DNA from: JAGVSR01 sp963786675
GTDB lineage: Bacteria > Pseudomonadota > Alphaproteobacteria > Rhizobiales > Hyphomicrobiaceae
Reading direction: 5' to 3'
NCBI GenBank assembly: GCA_963786675.1
Contig: CAWAZY010000003.1
Span: 682,001-746,000, forward strand
DNA: 64,000 bases
Under the pieces are notes generated by a model. The model made no database searches and was not told the origin of the DNA. It worked only from the letters and a program-made list of their open reading frames with translations. Below, one piece after another: positions 42,825 through 52,071 of the stretch. How positions within the stretch are numbered: the first letter of the stretch is position 1; every line of letters starts with the position of its first letter. The translations under genes were made by a program, and so were the position numbers.

Positions 42825-45800
42825 GTGCGGTTCGTCCGCGGCGCTGGGTGCGGATGCGGGAACCGGTGCCTCAAGCGCACTCTCCCCAGCGGCAGGCCTC
42901 CTCGCGCTCAGCGCATGCGCCTTCTCGCGCATCGTCTGGAAGACGACGTAGAGCCCTGGAATGACGAAAATGCCGATAAAACTTGCCGCGATCATGCCGC
43001 CGAACACCGACATCGCGACCGCCTTCTGCGTCGCCGCACCCGCGCCGCTGGCGAGCACGAGCGGAACGAGACCGAAGATGAAGGCGAACGACGTCATCAT
43101 GACCGCGCGGAAGCGCAAGCCCGCGGCTTCGACGGCGGCGGTCACGATGTCCTTGCCGTGACGCCGCTGCTCCATGGCGAACTCAACGATCAGAATGGCG
43201 TTCTTGGCCGCCAGCGCGATCAGAACCACGACGCCGATCTGGGCGAAGATGTTGTTGTCGAGGCCAGCGATCAGCAGCGCGGCGAACGCGCCCGACAAGC
43301 CGACGACAATGGACGTCAGCACTGCGACGGGGATAGTCCAGCTCTCATACAGCGCAACCAGGAACAGGTAGGCGAAGATGAGCGCCAGCACGAGGATCTG
43401 GCTCGTTTGCCCGCCGGCGGCCTTTTCCTGCAGCGCGGTGCCGGTCCATTCGTAGCTGTAGCCGGTGGGCAATGTCGTGGCGGAGAGCTCTTCCATGGCG
43501 GCGAGAGCCTCGCCGCTGGAATGACCGGGTGACGGGCCGCCCTGGAGGGTGACAGAGCGCAAATTGTTGTAGCGGAGGATGGAGGCCGGGGCTGTGACGA
43601 GCTTGGCATCGGCAAAGGCGCGCAGCGGGATCAGATCACCTTTGGCGGAGCGGACACGCACGTTGAACACGTCGTCGAGCGTCATGCGCTCTTGGGCCTC
43701 AGCCTGGACCTTCACCTGCCAGGTTCGGCCAAACTGATTGAAGTCGTTGATGTAGGCTCCGCCCATGGTCGTCTGCAGGGTGGTGAAGATATCGCTGATC
43801 GCAACCCCCAAAGTCTGGGCGCGCTCGCGGTCGATATCGAGGAAGATCTGAGGTGTGCTGGCCCCGTAGGTGGTGAACACGCCTGCCAATCGCGGATCGG
43901 TTTGCGCCGCCAGCATCATGCCGCGCGCGACGGACGCCATGTCCTGTGGCGATGCACCCGAGAGACTTTGCAGCTGGTATTCAAAGCCGGACCCATTGCC
44001 GAGCCCGGAAATGGGCGGCAAGTTGAACACGAAGATGTTGGCGGCGGCGATCTGCTGGAAGGCGGCGCGCACATCACGCAATGCGGCGAAGACGCTGAGA
44101 TCACGGCTCTTGCGCTCTTCAAAGGGTTTCAGCGTCACCACCATCAGGGCCTTGTTGGGCAGTGCCAGCCCATCGAGGAGACTGTACCCGCCGACGGTGA
44201 ACACGCCTTCGGTCCACGGCTTCTCCAGGACGATGCCTTCCGCCTGGATCAGAACATCGCGCGTGCGGTTGGTGGCCGAGGCGTCGGGAAGCTGCACTTC
44301 GCCCATGAACGCGCCCTGATCTTCTTCCGGCAGGAACCCGGTCGGCACGGCTCCGTTAAGAATGACGGTTGCAGCGGCGAATGCGGCAATGATGGCACCC
44401 GTCACCATCATGCTGCGGGCAATGCGACCCACCACGCCGACGTAGAGGTCGCGGCCACGGTCGATGTATCCTTGCAGAATGGCGATCGGCTTCCAGGGCT
44501 TCTGGCCGGGCTTCAAGAGGAGCGAGCACAGAGCCGGTGACAGCGTCAGCGCGTTGATGGCCGAGATAACCATGGCGACCGACACGGCGACGGCGAACTG
44601 CTGGTAGAGCTGGCCCGTGATGCCGGGAATGAAGGCGGTCGGCACGAAGACCGACAACAGCACCAGCGTGATGGCGATGATGGGCCCGGTGATCTGGCCC
44701 ATGGCTTTTTCGGTTGCCTCAGCCGGCGTCAGCTCCGGCTCGTGCGCCATGGTGTGCTCCACGGCCTCCACAACGACGATGGCGTCATCCACCACGATGC
44801 CGATCGCGAGAATGAGGGCGAGGAGCGAAATGGTGTTGGCCGAGAAGCCCAGCGCCAGCATCACGGCGAAGGTGCCGACGAGCGCCACGGGAACGGCGAT
44901 GATCGGAATGAGCGTGGCGCGGAGGCTGCCGAGGAAGATGAAGACCACGATGCCGACGAGGATGAAAGCCTCGATGAGCGTGTGCTGCACGGACTCGATC
45001 ATCTTTTCGACGAACACGGTCGTGTCGTACATGATCGTGCTTTCGACGTCGGTCGGGTAGAGAGGCCGCAGATCCTCCAAGGTTTTGCGCACGGCCTCCG
45101 CCACGGCGATCGCATTGGCGCCTGGGGCCTGATAGATGCCGATACCGGCGGCCGGCTTGCCGTTGTAGCGCACGAAGCTGTCGCTCGATTTGGCCCCGAG
45201 TTCGATCCGGGCAATGTCCCGGAGCCTCAGGATGCCGCCGTCGGATGTGGCGCGCACGGCGATGGCGCCGAACTCTTCCGCCGTCGACATACGGCCGCGC
45301 GTGGTGATGTTGAGCTGGAATTCCAGGTCTTTGGCGAGCGGCGCCGCGCCGACGCGGCCGACGGCAGCCTGCACGTTCTGCGACTGGATCGCCGCCGATA
45401 CCTCATCGACGGAGACGCCGAGGCTCGCCATGCGTTGCAGGTCCAGCCAGACGCGCATGGCATATTCCTGCGCACCGAACAGGCTCGCCTGCCCGACTCC
45501 GGGGACGCGTGCTAACCGGTCGATCAACGTGATGGTCGCGAAATTGGTGAGAAAAAGTTCGTCGCGCGAACCGCCGGGCGAATGCAACGCGATGACCTGG
45601 AGCAGCGCCGACGACTGCTTCTTGACCGTCACGCCGAGACGCTGCACCTCGGGCGGCAACTGCGATGTCGCCTGGTTGACCCGGTTCATGACGTTGACGG
45701 TATTGAGATCGGGGTCGGAGCCCACTTCGAAGCTGACGGTGAGTGCGTAGCTGCCGTCGCTGCCGGAGTTCGACTTCATGTAGATCATCTTGTCGACGCC

Positions 45801-46013
45801 GTTGACCTGGCCTTCGATGATCTGCCCGATGCTGGCTTCGACGGCTTCGGCCGACGCGCCGGGATAGACGGCCTTGACGCTCACCTGCGGCGGCACGATG
45901 TCGGGAAACTGCGCCACGGGAATGACGGACAGCGCAATCAAGCCGGCGATCGAGATGACGATGGAGATGACAAAGGCCAGCCGTGGCCGCCGGATGAAGA
46001 CCGCCGAGATCAT
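42816..46013 (-). CDS. RND efflux pump inner-membrane subunit, HAE1 family
   Basis: 1065 residues, AcrB/MexF type. Features: N-terminal MISAVFIRRPRLAFVISIVI, porter domains, proton-relay aspartates in GIVVDDAIVVVEAVEHTM, and the TM10 lysine in LAAKNAILIVEFAMEQRRHG. The periplasmic domain includes the two large loops (for example FQQIAAANIFVFNLPPISGL). An acidic Ala/Pro-rich C-terminus ends the protein. Proton-driven export of drugs or hydrophobic compounds, with the adaptor encoded immediately upstream (4-bp overlap). No outer-membrane channel gene follows, so a TolC-like protein from elsewhere must be used. Confidence 0.95.
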   Translation of the reverse strand: MISAVFIRRPRLAFVISIVISIAGLIALSVIPVAQFPDIVPPQVSVKAVYPGASAEAVEASIGQIIEGQVNGVDKMIYMKSNSGSDGSYALTVSFEVGSDPDLNTVNVMNRVNQATSQLPPEVQRLGVTVKKQSSALLQVIALHSPGGSRDELFLTNFATITLIDRLARVPGVGQASLFGAQEYAMRVWLDLQRMASLGVSVDEVSAAIQSQNVQAAVGRVGAAPLAKDLEFQLNITTRGRMSTAEEFGAIAVRATSDGGILRLRDIARIELGAKSSDSFVRYNGKPAAGIGIYQAPGANAIAVAEAVRKTLEDLRPLYPTDVESTIMYDTTVFVEKMIESVQHTLIEAFILVGIVVFIFLGSLRATLIPIIAVPVALVGTFAVMLALGFSANTISLLALILAIGIVVDDAIVVVEAVEHTMAHEPELTPAEATEKAMGQITGPIIAITLVLLSVFVPTAFIPGITGQLYQQFAVAVSVAMVISAINALTLSPALCSLLLKPGQKPWKPIAILQGYIDRGRDLYVGVVGRIARSMMVTGAIIAAFAAATVILNGAVPTGFLPEEDQGAFMGEVQLPDASATNRTRDVLIQAEGIVLEKPWTEGVFTVGGYSLLDGLALPNKALMVVTLKPFEERKSRDLSVFAALRDVRAAFQQIAAANIFVFNLPPISGLGNGSGFEYQLQSLSGASPQDMASVARGMMLAAQTDPRLAGVFTTYGASTPQIFLDIDRERAQTLGVAISDIFTTLQTTMGGAYINDFNQFGRTWQVKVQAEAQERMTLDDVFNVRVRSAKGDLIPLRAFADAKLVTAPASILRYNNLRSVTLQGGPSPGHSSGEALAAMEELSATTLPTGYSYEWTGTALQEKAAGGQTSQILVLALIFAYLFLVALYESWTIPVAVLTSIVVGLSGAFAALLIAGLDNNIFAQIGVVVLIALAAKNAILIVEFAMEQRRHGKDIVTAAVEAAGLRFRAVMMTSFAFIFGLVPLVLASGAGAATQKAVAMSVFGGMIAASFIGIFVIPGLYVVFQTMREKAHALSARRPAAGESALEAPVPASAPSAADEPHST

Positions 46014-47194
46014 GGCGTGGCCTCGGCTGCGCTGCCTGCGACATCGGCCATCGGTTCAGGCTTGACGTTCACGCCCGGACGGACGCGCTGTTGGCCCTGC
46101 ACGATCACGCGCTCACCCAGCTTCACGCCGTCACCAACGGCGATGAAGCCATCACGCTCCACGCCGAGCTTCACCCTGCGTTGTTCGACCATATTTTCAG
46201 CGGTGACCACATAGACGAACTGGCCGCCCTGATCGGTGGCTACGGCGGCGAGCGGAATGGTGACGACTTCATCCGGTGCGGTCTGTTCGATCACCACGCG
46301 AACCGTCTGCCCGTCGGTCAAAGCGCCGCCCGGATTGGGAAACACCGCGCGCACAAGCTGGCCGTCCGTGCGCGCATCAACCGACACGTCGACAAAATCG
46401 ATCTTGCCCCGTTGCTCCAGGAAGCTGCCGTCGGCCAGGCGGGCCTGGACCGTGAGCGGCTTGTCGCCGACGTTGCGGCGCGCATTCATAAGCTCGATCT
46501 GAGTGACGGGAAACAGAACGTGCATTTCATCCGTGCGCACCAAGGTGGCGAGTACGCCGCTCTCAGGTCCGACGAGGTTGCCCGGATCGACCGAGGACCG
46601 GCCGATCCGGCCGGCAATGGGGGCCTTGATTTCGGTATAGGAGAGTTGAATTTCGGCATCCTGGATGGCAGCTTTGGCTTCGAGGGTGCTGGCGCGGGCG
46701 CGGCCCTCCTCGGAGATCTTCAAGTCGAGTTGGGCTTCGGAGGCGACCTGCCTGTTCTCGAGTGTCTTGTAGCGCTGCAGCTGGGCGGCGGCGTTCAATA
46801 GGGTTGCCTCGGCGGCGGCGAGCTGCGCCTTGCGCTGGGCGAGTGCGGCTTCGAAGGGAGCCCGTTCCAGCGCGAACAGCACCTGATCCTTGGCGACTTC
46901 GGCTCCGGCCTCGAATTTGCGCTCCATGAGGAAGCCTTGGACCCGAGCGCGCAACTCCACCTTCTCGATCGCCTCGACCCGGCCGATGAACTCCGATTGG
47001 CGCGCCAAGGGGCGCTTCTTAGCCTGCGAGACCAGAACGGCGGGCGCCGCCGCCGCTGCCGGCTTGGGTGCGTCGGCCCCATAAGCGTGGGGGGATCCAA
47101 GAAACGCGGGCAGGAGCAGCGTCAAAACGGTGAAGAGGCCGGTGCGACCGCGCGGCGCGAACCGCCCCACGCGCGCTATCTGAAAATGGCTCAT
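46010..47194 (-). CDS. RND efflux periplasmic adaptor (membrane-fusion protein)
   Basis: 394 residues from the ATG at 47194 (MSHFQIARVGRFAPRGRTGL). Signal peptide TGLFTVLTLLLPAFLGSPHA YG without a lipobox cysteine, so the protein is probably periplasmic rather than lipidated. HlyD/AcrA layout: lipoyl halves (SEFIGRVEAIEKVELRARVQ and IKAPIAGRIGRSSVDPGNLV), a helical hairpin (FEAALAQRKAQLAAAEATLL), beta-barrel and membrane-proximal domain (VVTIPLAAVATDQGGQFVYV). It bridges the pump to an outer-membrane channel. Overlaps the pump gene by 4 bp; divergent from bolA. Confidence 0.93.
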   Translation of the reverse strand: MSHFQIARVGRFAPRGRTGLFTVLTLLLPAFLGSPHAYGADAPKPAAAAAPAVLVSQAKKRPLARQSEFIGRVEAIEKVELRARVQGFLMERKFEAGAEVAKDQVLFALERAPFEAALAQRKAQLAAAEATLLNAAAQLQRYKTLENRQVASEAQLDLKISEEGRARASTLEAKAAIQDAEIQLSYTEIKAPIAGRIGRSSVDPGNLVGPESGVLATLVRTDEMHVLFPVTQIELMNARRNVGDKPLTVQARLADGSFLEQRGKIDFVDVSVDARTDGQLVRAVFPNPGGALTDGQTVRVVIEQTAPDEVVTIPLAAVATDQGGQFVYVVTAENMVEQRRVKLGVERDGFIAVGDGVKLGERVIVQGQQRVRPGVNVKPEPMADVAGSAAEATP

Positions 47195-47396
47195 GTGCAA
47201 TCCCGCAGTTGAGGAATTCGTTTTGACGGTAACACCGTTGCCGGCGCTTCTCCAGATGAACGGCGGCCCCGGCCCCGGTTTGGTAAAGCAAGTCTTGCGG
47301 CCGCCGTGCCGCTTGGACATTGCCGGGCAAAACTCTATATGAGCCCGAAGGCGCTGCGCGCCGTCAAAAACCCTACGAATAATAAGGTTTTCACCG

Positions 47397-47633
47397 ATGC
47401 CCATGTCTGCCGCAGAAATCGAGCGCACGATCAAGGCGAAGCTTCCCGATGCGCAGATCGCGCTGACGGATCTGGCGGGGGATAACGACCACTGGTCGGC
47501 CCATGTCGTGTCGGCGTCGTTCAAGGGGCTGCCGCGCGTGCGCCAGCACCAGCTTGTTTATGAGGCATTCGGCGGCAGGATGGGCGATATCCTGCATGCC
47601 CTCCAATTGACGACCGCCGCACCACCGGACTAG
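47397..47633 (+). CDS. BolA family protein
   Basis: 78 residues, class-II KH-like fold. Core motif HVVSASFKGLPRVRQHQLVY EAFG, with the conserved histidine in RQHQLVY used for [2Fe-2S] co-ordination with a CGFS glutaredoxin. It is followed by exactly such a glutaredoxin gene, the standard partner. The start may be the first (47397) or the second (47403) methionine. Confidence 0.92.
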   Translation: MPMSAAEIERTIKAKLPDAQIALTDLAGDNDHWSAHVVSASFKGLPRVRQHQLVYEAFGGRMGDILHALQLTTAAPPD

Positions 47634-47777
47634 GGCTCAGCCCCGGTTCGGATGACCGTGACCCGATCCGCCGTTTCCCCTTGAGCGCGCCCCCGTCTGG
47701 GCGCAAATAGCCCCTATCCAACACCCATTGCCCGTCGCCGGATGATCGTGTGCGCGGGACCGCAGGAGATCAGAGCC

Positions 47778-48122
47778 ATGAGCGAAGCCGACATCCACGC
47801 CCACATCAAGAGCCTCATCGACAGCAACGACGTGGTGCTCTTCATGAAGGGTAACGCGAATTTCCCTCAGTGCGGCTTCTCCGCGACCGCGACCAAGATC
47901 CTGCAGCACCTGGGCGTTCAGTTCCAGGATGTGAACGTGCTCGAGGACCAGGGGATCCGCGAAGGGATCAAGAGCTTTTCCAATTGGCCGACCATCCCGC
48001 AGCTCTACGTCAAGGGCGAGTTCATCGGCGGCTGCGATATCATGCGTGAAATGTTCGAGGCCGGCGAATTGCACGACCTCATTTGCCAGAAGGGCATCCC
48101 CCACCAGCATCATCACGGCTAA
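47778..48122 (+). CDS. grxD: Monothiol glutaredoxin Grx4 (GrxD)
   Basis: 114 residues from the ATG at 47778 (AGGAG eight bases upstream). CGFS active site with Cys32 in FPQCGFSATATKILQHLG, and the GSH-binding NWPTIPQLYVKGEFIGGCD. The segment before the Cys is KGNANFPQ, whereas KGTP..PQ is usual. A His-rich C-terminus (HQHHHG) is present. It works with BolA in iron-sulfur cluster trafficking; the neighbouring bolA supports this. Confidence 0.96.
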   Translation: MSEADIHAHIKSLIDSNDVVLFMKGNANFPQCGFSATATKILQHLGVQFQDVNVLEDQGIREGIKSFSNWPTIPQLYVKGEFIGGCDIMREMFEAGELHDLICQKGIPHQHHHG

Positions 48123-48250
48123 TGGCTGTGCGTTGGGCGGCGAAACGGCGGCGCGGCCCCCGTTTCGCCCCGATCGCAACCTGATATGCTCCAAGCCGTG
48201 CCGTGATCCTCGCGGCACGGCGCGGTATTTTCGAACCTGAGGATTGGGTC

Positions 48251-49372
48251 ATGCGGCTCGGCGGACGCCGTTTTCTGTTGAGCCTGGCCATCATCGGCGC
48301 GGCGGTCTGCTTGGCGCTGGGCATTTCGCTGCCGATCATCAAGCTGACCAAATACGTCTTCTGGTCGACCGAACATTCGCTCCTGTCGACGGTCCAGGTG
48401 CTGATCAACGACGGTCAGCTTTTCCTCGGCCTGACCGTGCTGATCTTTTCGATTGTCTTGCCGGTCCTGAAGCTCCTCTACTTGCTGCTCGTCTCCACAC
48501 TGCCCGCAACCGAACTAGTACGGCAGCATTCGCGTTTGCGGGCGCTGGAGTGGCTCGGCAAGTGGTCCATGCACGACGTCCTCGTCCTGGCTCTGACCAT
48601 CTTCTTCATCAAGGCACAGGGCATCTATGACGCGACCAGCCTGACGGGCGTCTACTTCTTCACCGCGGCGGTGATGCTGATGATCCTTTCGTATGCGTGG
48701 CTGCGCAACGAAGGGCTTGCCGCCGCGCCCGAAATTGCGCCGGCTGATCCGCCGCCGATCTCGGCGTTCCGCAATTTCGTTCTGTCGTTCCTGATCATTG
48801 TCGCCACGGTGTTCTTCGCGCTGGGCGTCATCCTGCCGACGATCCGATTCACGACCATTTACGTGTGGACCAACGAGCATTCGATCGCGACGATCATCTG
48901 GGCGCTCTATGATAGCCAAGAGATCTTTCTGTGCGTGGTGCTGTTCCTGTTTTCGATCCTCTTTCCTTTTCTGAAGCTCTTCTATCTTTTGACCCTTGTG
49001 ACCTCTCCGGACATTCCGCCGGAATTCCGCAAGAAGTCGATCGCCACCATGGAATGGCTTGGCCGCTACTCGATGACCGACGTGATGGTCTTGGCGCTCA
49101 TGATTTTTTACGTCAATTCGTCCGGCTATACAGAAGCGCGCGTGCTGCCGGGTGTGTACTTCTTCGCTGCCAGCGCGCTCATCACCATGCTGGCCTATGG
49201 CTGGGCGAATACCGTGCCGCCCCGGCGCGCTGCGGCGACGGCTGTGCCTGGTCCGGCCCCGCGCCGTCCCCCTGCCGGGCCAGCCGGTTGCGCTCCCGAC
49301 ACACCCCGCCCGGCGGCATCGCGCGTGACGACGAACGAAAAAGGCCGGTCTTGCGACCGGCCCTTCGTATGA
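48251..49372 (+). CDS. Paraquat-inducible protein A (PqiA)-like membrane protein
   Basis: 373 residues. Two homologous halves, each with four membrane helices: the first LGISLPIIKLTKYVFWSTEH, LLIFSIVLPVLKLLYLLL-type and KWSMHDVLVLALTIFFIKAQ; the second ALGVILPTIRFTTIYVWTNE, then LLFLFSILFPFLKLFYLL-type and RYSMTDVMVLALMIFYVN. The repeated KWSM.DV/RYSM.DV motif is typical of PqiA domains. No zinc-ribbon cysteines are present, unlike E. coli PqiA. No pqiB/mce gene is adjacent. The last residues (KGRSCDRPFV) are encoded by a terminator hairpin, so the 3' end reads into it. Confidence 0.85.
   Translation: MRLGGRRFLLSLAIIGAAVCLALGISLPIIKLTKYVFWSTEHSLLSTVQVLINDGQLFLGLTVLIFSIVLPVLKLLYLLLVSTLPATELVRQHSRLRALEWLGKWSMHDVLVLALTIFFIKAQGIYDATSLTGVYFFTAAVMLMILSYAWLRNEGLAAAPEIAPADPPPISAFRNFVLSFLIIVATVFFALGVILPTIRFTTIYVWTNEHSIATIIWALYDSQEIFLCVVLFLFSILFPFLKLFYLLTLVTSPDIPPEFRKKSIATMEWLGRYSMTDVMVLALMIFYVNSSGYTEARVLPGVYFFAASALITMLAYGWANTVPPRRAAATAVPGPAPRRPPAGPAGCAPDTPRPAASRVTTNEKGRSCDRPFV
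49338..49362 (-). terminator. rpsD terminator
   Basis: GGCCGGTC-TTGC-GACCGGCC (49343-49362), followed on the minus strand by TTTTT (49338-49342). It lies 60 bp past the rpsD stop and also overlaps the last codons of the convergent PqiA-like gene. Confidence 0.85.
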
Positions 49373-49377
49373 GCGTC

Positions 49378-49399
49378 GGGCCGGTCTTGCGACCGGCCC
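49378..49399. repeat. Second copy of the same hairpin
   Basis: GGGCCGGTC-TTGC-GACCGGCCC, identical in stem and loop to the hairpin 36 bp away and one base pair longer. It probably duplicates the terminator between the two convergent genes. Confidence 0.8.
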
Positions 49400-49422
49400 G
49401 TGAAATCAGGTCTGCGAGGTCT

Positions 49423-50040
49423 TTAGCGCGAATAGAACTCGACCACGAGGTTGGGTTCCATGACGACCGGATAGGGCACGTCAGCCAGCGACGGAATGCG
49501 CGTAAGCTTGGCTGTCATCTTGGAGTGGTCGGTGTCGACGTAGTCGGCCACGTCGCGCTCGGAGCTCTTGATGGCTTCAAGCAGCAGCGGCAGCTGGCGC
49601 GAGGCTTCCTTCACTTCGATCACATCGCCGATACGCAGACGGTAGGACGGGATCGTCACCCGGCGGCCATTGACCGAGACGTGGCCGTGGCTCACGAACT
49701 GGCGGGCGGCGAACACCGTCGGCACGAACTTGGCGCGATAGACGACGGCATCCAGGCGGCGCTCGAGAAGGCCGATCAGCTGCTCGGAGGTCGAACCCTT
49801 GAGGCGGGCGGCTTCCTTGAACAGACGCAGGAACTGGCGCTCGGAAATGTTGCCGTAGTAGCCTTTCAGCTTCTGCTTGGCCTTCAGCTGCTGGCCAAAG
49901 TCGGAAAGCTTCGAGACGCGGCGCTCGCCGTGCTGGCCGGGGCGGCTCTCGCGCTTGTTGAGGGGGCTCTTGGGCCGGCCCCAGATGTTTTCACCCAGGC
50001 GGCGGTCGATCTTATGCTTAGCGCTATGGCGCTTCGACAT
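49423..50040 (-). CDS. rpsD: 30S ribosomal protein S4
   Basis: 205 residues: MSKRHSAKHKIDRRLGENIW, GRPKSPLNKRESRPGQHG, the S4 RNA-binding motif RRLDAVVYRAKFVPTVFAAR, QFVSHGHVSVNGRRVTIPSY, and VVEFYSR at the C-terminus. Initiator of 30S assembly. It stands alone, as common in alphaproteobacteria, with a strong terminator. Confidence 0.98.
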   Translation of the reverse strand: MSKRHSAKHKIDRRLGENIWGRPKSPLNKRESRPGQHGERRVSKLSDFGQQLKAKQKLKGYYGNISERQFLRLFKEAARLKGSTSEQLIGLLERRLDAVVYRAKFVPTVFAARQFVSHGHVSVNGRRVTIPSYRLRIGDVIEVKEASRQLPLLLEAIKSSERDVADYVDTDHSKMTAKLTRIPSLADVPYPVVMEPNLVVEFYSR

Positions 50041-50184
50041 CTTCTAGCACTCCATTTGAGTTGCAGACACAGCGCTGATGCGCCGGTCCGTTTGGAGCGC
50101 CCCCTCCTCTGCCGCGTCCCGCCGATCCGGTGGGGCTTGGCCGACAGGCACCGGCCTTATTGAAGCCGGACGCCGCGGGTGCGC

Positions 50185-50217
50185 AAAAAATGAGACGCGG
50201 GCCCGTGGGGGCCCGCG
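50185..50217 (-). terminator. Terminator of the secreted-protein gene at 50329
   Basis: CGCGGGCCC (50196-50204) pairs with GGGCCCGCG (50209-50217) around a GTGG loop. On the minus strand it leads into TTTTTT (50185-50190). The rest of the 288-bp gap up to rpsD shows no gene. Confidence 0.75.
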
Positions 50218-50328
50218 ACGTGTCTTTCCCTAGTGAACTTTGCCCCGGGCGTCAACCGCCTGCCACTGCGGCGGGAGGCCATGAACGGCCCGACACCCCC
50301 GAAGTCTGGCACCCGCGGCGTGAAGGTC

Positions 50329-51006
50329 TTAGGGCGCGGGGTCAGCCTTGGCGGCGGCCGAAGCGGGGACGGCCGCGGCTGGGGCCCCTGCGGCGGCTGG
50401 GGCGCCTGCGGTGGCGGGGGCGGCATCACCACCCTGAACCGGGGCGACCTTCACCTTGAAGTTCGGCCCGCTCTCCACGTAGGCGGTGATCACATCCTTG
50501 ACCTTGGCGGCCTGCTCTTCGGTGCAGGTCTGCGCGGCCGGCTTGCCGTCATCGATGACGACTTCCTTGTCGCCGTCCTTCTCGACCAGACGGATCTTGC
50601 CGGTGAGCAGCATGACCGTGGTGAGGTGCAACTGGTTGATGTAGACCAACTGCTGGTCGGTCCAGGTCTTCTTTTCTTCTTCCCGCTTCATCAGCGAGCG
50701 GTGATTGACGATCTGGTGATCGTTCAGCTTGCAGACCTGGGCATGCGCCGAAATGCGCCCGACGCGGATGACCTCGCGGGCCACGTCGATCGGCACCATC
50801 ACTTCGGCCTTCTTCTTCTTGTCGATGACGATGACCGTGCCGTCCTGCTTGGAGAACTGCTGCGGCGTCAGGGACCAGGCGTAGTCCATGAAGGAGCGAA
50901 CGGACTTCTCGCTCAATTCCTGAGCGGTCGCGGGAACCGTTGCGAACGCCATCATCAGCGCTGCAACACCGCCACCGATCAATCCCGCCCTGCCCATTGT
51001 TCGCAT
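50329..51006 (-). CDS. Secreted protein with Ala/Pro-rich tail, hypothetical
   Basis: 225 residues with signal peptide (GLIGGGVAALMMAFATVPAT, cleaved near ATAQ). The mature core has SVRSFMDYAWSLTPQQFSKQ, GTVIVIDKKKKAEVMVPIDV and two cysteines (HAQVCKLNDH and AAQTCTEEQ) that could pair. The last 40 residues are Ala/Pro/Gly repeats. An inner ATG at 50997 is an alternative start. Family not recognised by name; the conserved-looking core suggests an envelope protein. Own terminator downstream. Confidence 0.75.
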   Translation of the reverse strand: MRTMGRAGLIGGGVAALMMAFATVPATAQELSEKSVRSFMDYAWSLTPQQFSKQDGTVIVIDKKKKAEVMVPIDVAREVIRVGRISAHAQVCKLNDHQIVNHRSLMKREEEKKTWTDQQLVYINQLHLTTVMLLTGKIRLVEKDGDKEVVIDDGKPAAQTCTEEQAAKVKDVITAYVESGPNFKVKVAPVQGGDAAPATAGAPAAAGAPAAAVPASAAAKADPAP

Positions 51007-51244
51007 CGACTATGCCCCTGTTGTTCGCCTGGCCGATTGTGGCCATTGTATTTCGTCTTTGGTTCAGGCTGTTAGGTCGAACGTCGTGATCGACCAGCCC
51101 GTGTATCCGCACCGTTGTTTTCGCTAAACGAAAGCCATCCCGGCATCGGCGCGACCGGCCCGATCCGGACGCTTGCCCAGCAGCGATACCCGTGACGTTT
51201 TCCCGGGCATCGCTCGGCTGAAAACTTGGCCAGATCAAGGCAGG

Positions 51245-52071
51245 TCATGTGGATGGCTTCCGCGCCGATCCCTTGCCCCTGGCCAGAGTGGCAACTATGC
51301 CACGCAGCGTTTTGACCTCCTGGCCCGTCATCTCGGCGCGCAGGAACATCGAACGCATGTTGTTCACGACAGATGGGCGCTTTGTGGGCGATGAAAAGAA
51401 TCCCAGCCGTTCCAATTCCGTTTCCAGATGTTCAAAGAATCCAATGAGTTCTTCGCGCGTTGCCGGTGATTGGTCGCCAAGGTTGAGGCCGCTCGCCACC
51501 GGCTTCTCGAAGGTCGTGACGCGGCCGAGGCTGGCGGCTTCCGATCCGCGCATCCACTCATAACCCAGGATCAGCACGGCTTGGGCGAGGTTAAGTGAGG
51601 CGAACCGATTGTTGACGGGGATCATGACGACGGCATCCGCGCCCGCCACCTCGCTCGTCTCCAGGCCGGAGCGTTCGCGCCCGAAAATGACGCCGCACCG
51701 CTGCCCCATCCCGATGCGCCGCCGCATCTCGCCGATCGCCTCCTCGGGCGTCATCACGGGCTTGCGCAGGTCGCGCTGGCGGGCGGTGGTGGCGCACACC
51801 CAGTTGAGGTCGCCCGTTGCCGTGTCGAGGGTTTCGTAGGCCGCGGCATCGTCGATGACGTAATTGGCGCCAGAGGCGGCGATGCGGGCCTTCTCGTTCG
51901 GCCAGCCGTCGCGCGGATCGACAAGCCGCAGGTCATCGAAGCCGAAATTGGCGCACGCGCGCGCCACCATGCCGATATTGTCCGGCAGCTGCGGCTCGAC
52001 CAGGATCACCGCCGGGGTCGTGCCGGGTGCTGCGACCGCGCTGCCCCGGATATGCGCACGGCGGATGCCAT
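51245..52071 (-). CDS. trmJ: SPOUT RNA 2'-O-methyltransferase, TrmJ type
   Basis: SAM-dependent tRNA (Cm32/Um32) methyltransferase of the TrmH/TrmJ class. SpoU motif 1 ILVEPQLPDNIGMVARACAN with FGF, motif 2 CGVIFGRERSGLETSEV, motif 3 NNRFASLNLAQAVLILGYEW. The C-terminal extension (LIGFFEHLETELERLGFFSS, then MRSMFLRAEMTGQEVKTLRG) is characteristic of TrmJ. In the main frame there is no start codon between this domain and an unrelated upstream domain. An ATG at 52071 in another frame (MASAVRISG) would suit if one base near 52040 is wrong. I give that start with low confidence; the family call is firm. Confidence 0.85.

Noticed and set aside
46010..47524. Longer adaptor start at 47524
   Set aside because: The first 110 residues would cross the divergent bolA gene. 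The ATG at 47194 begins directly before a signal peptide.
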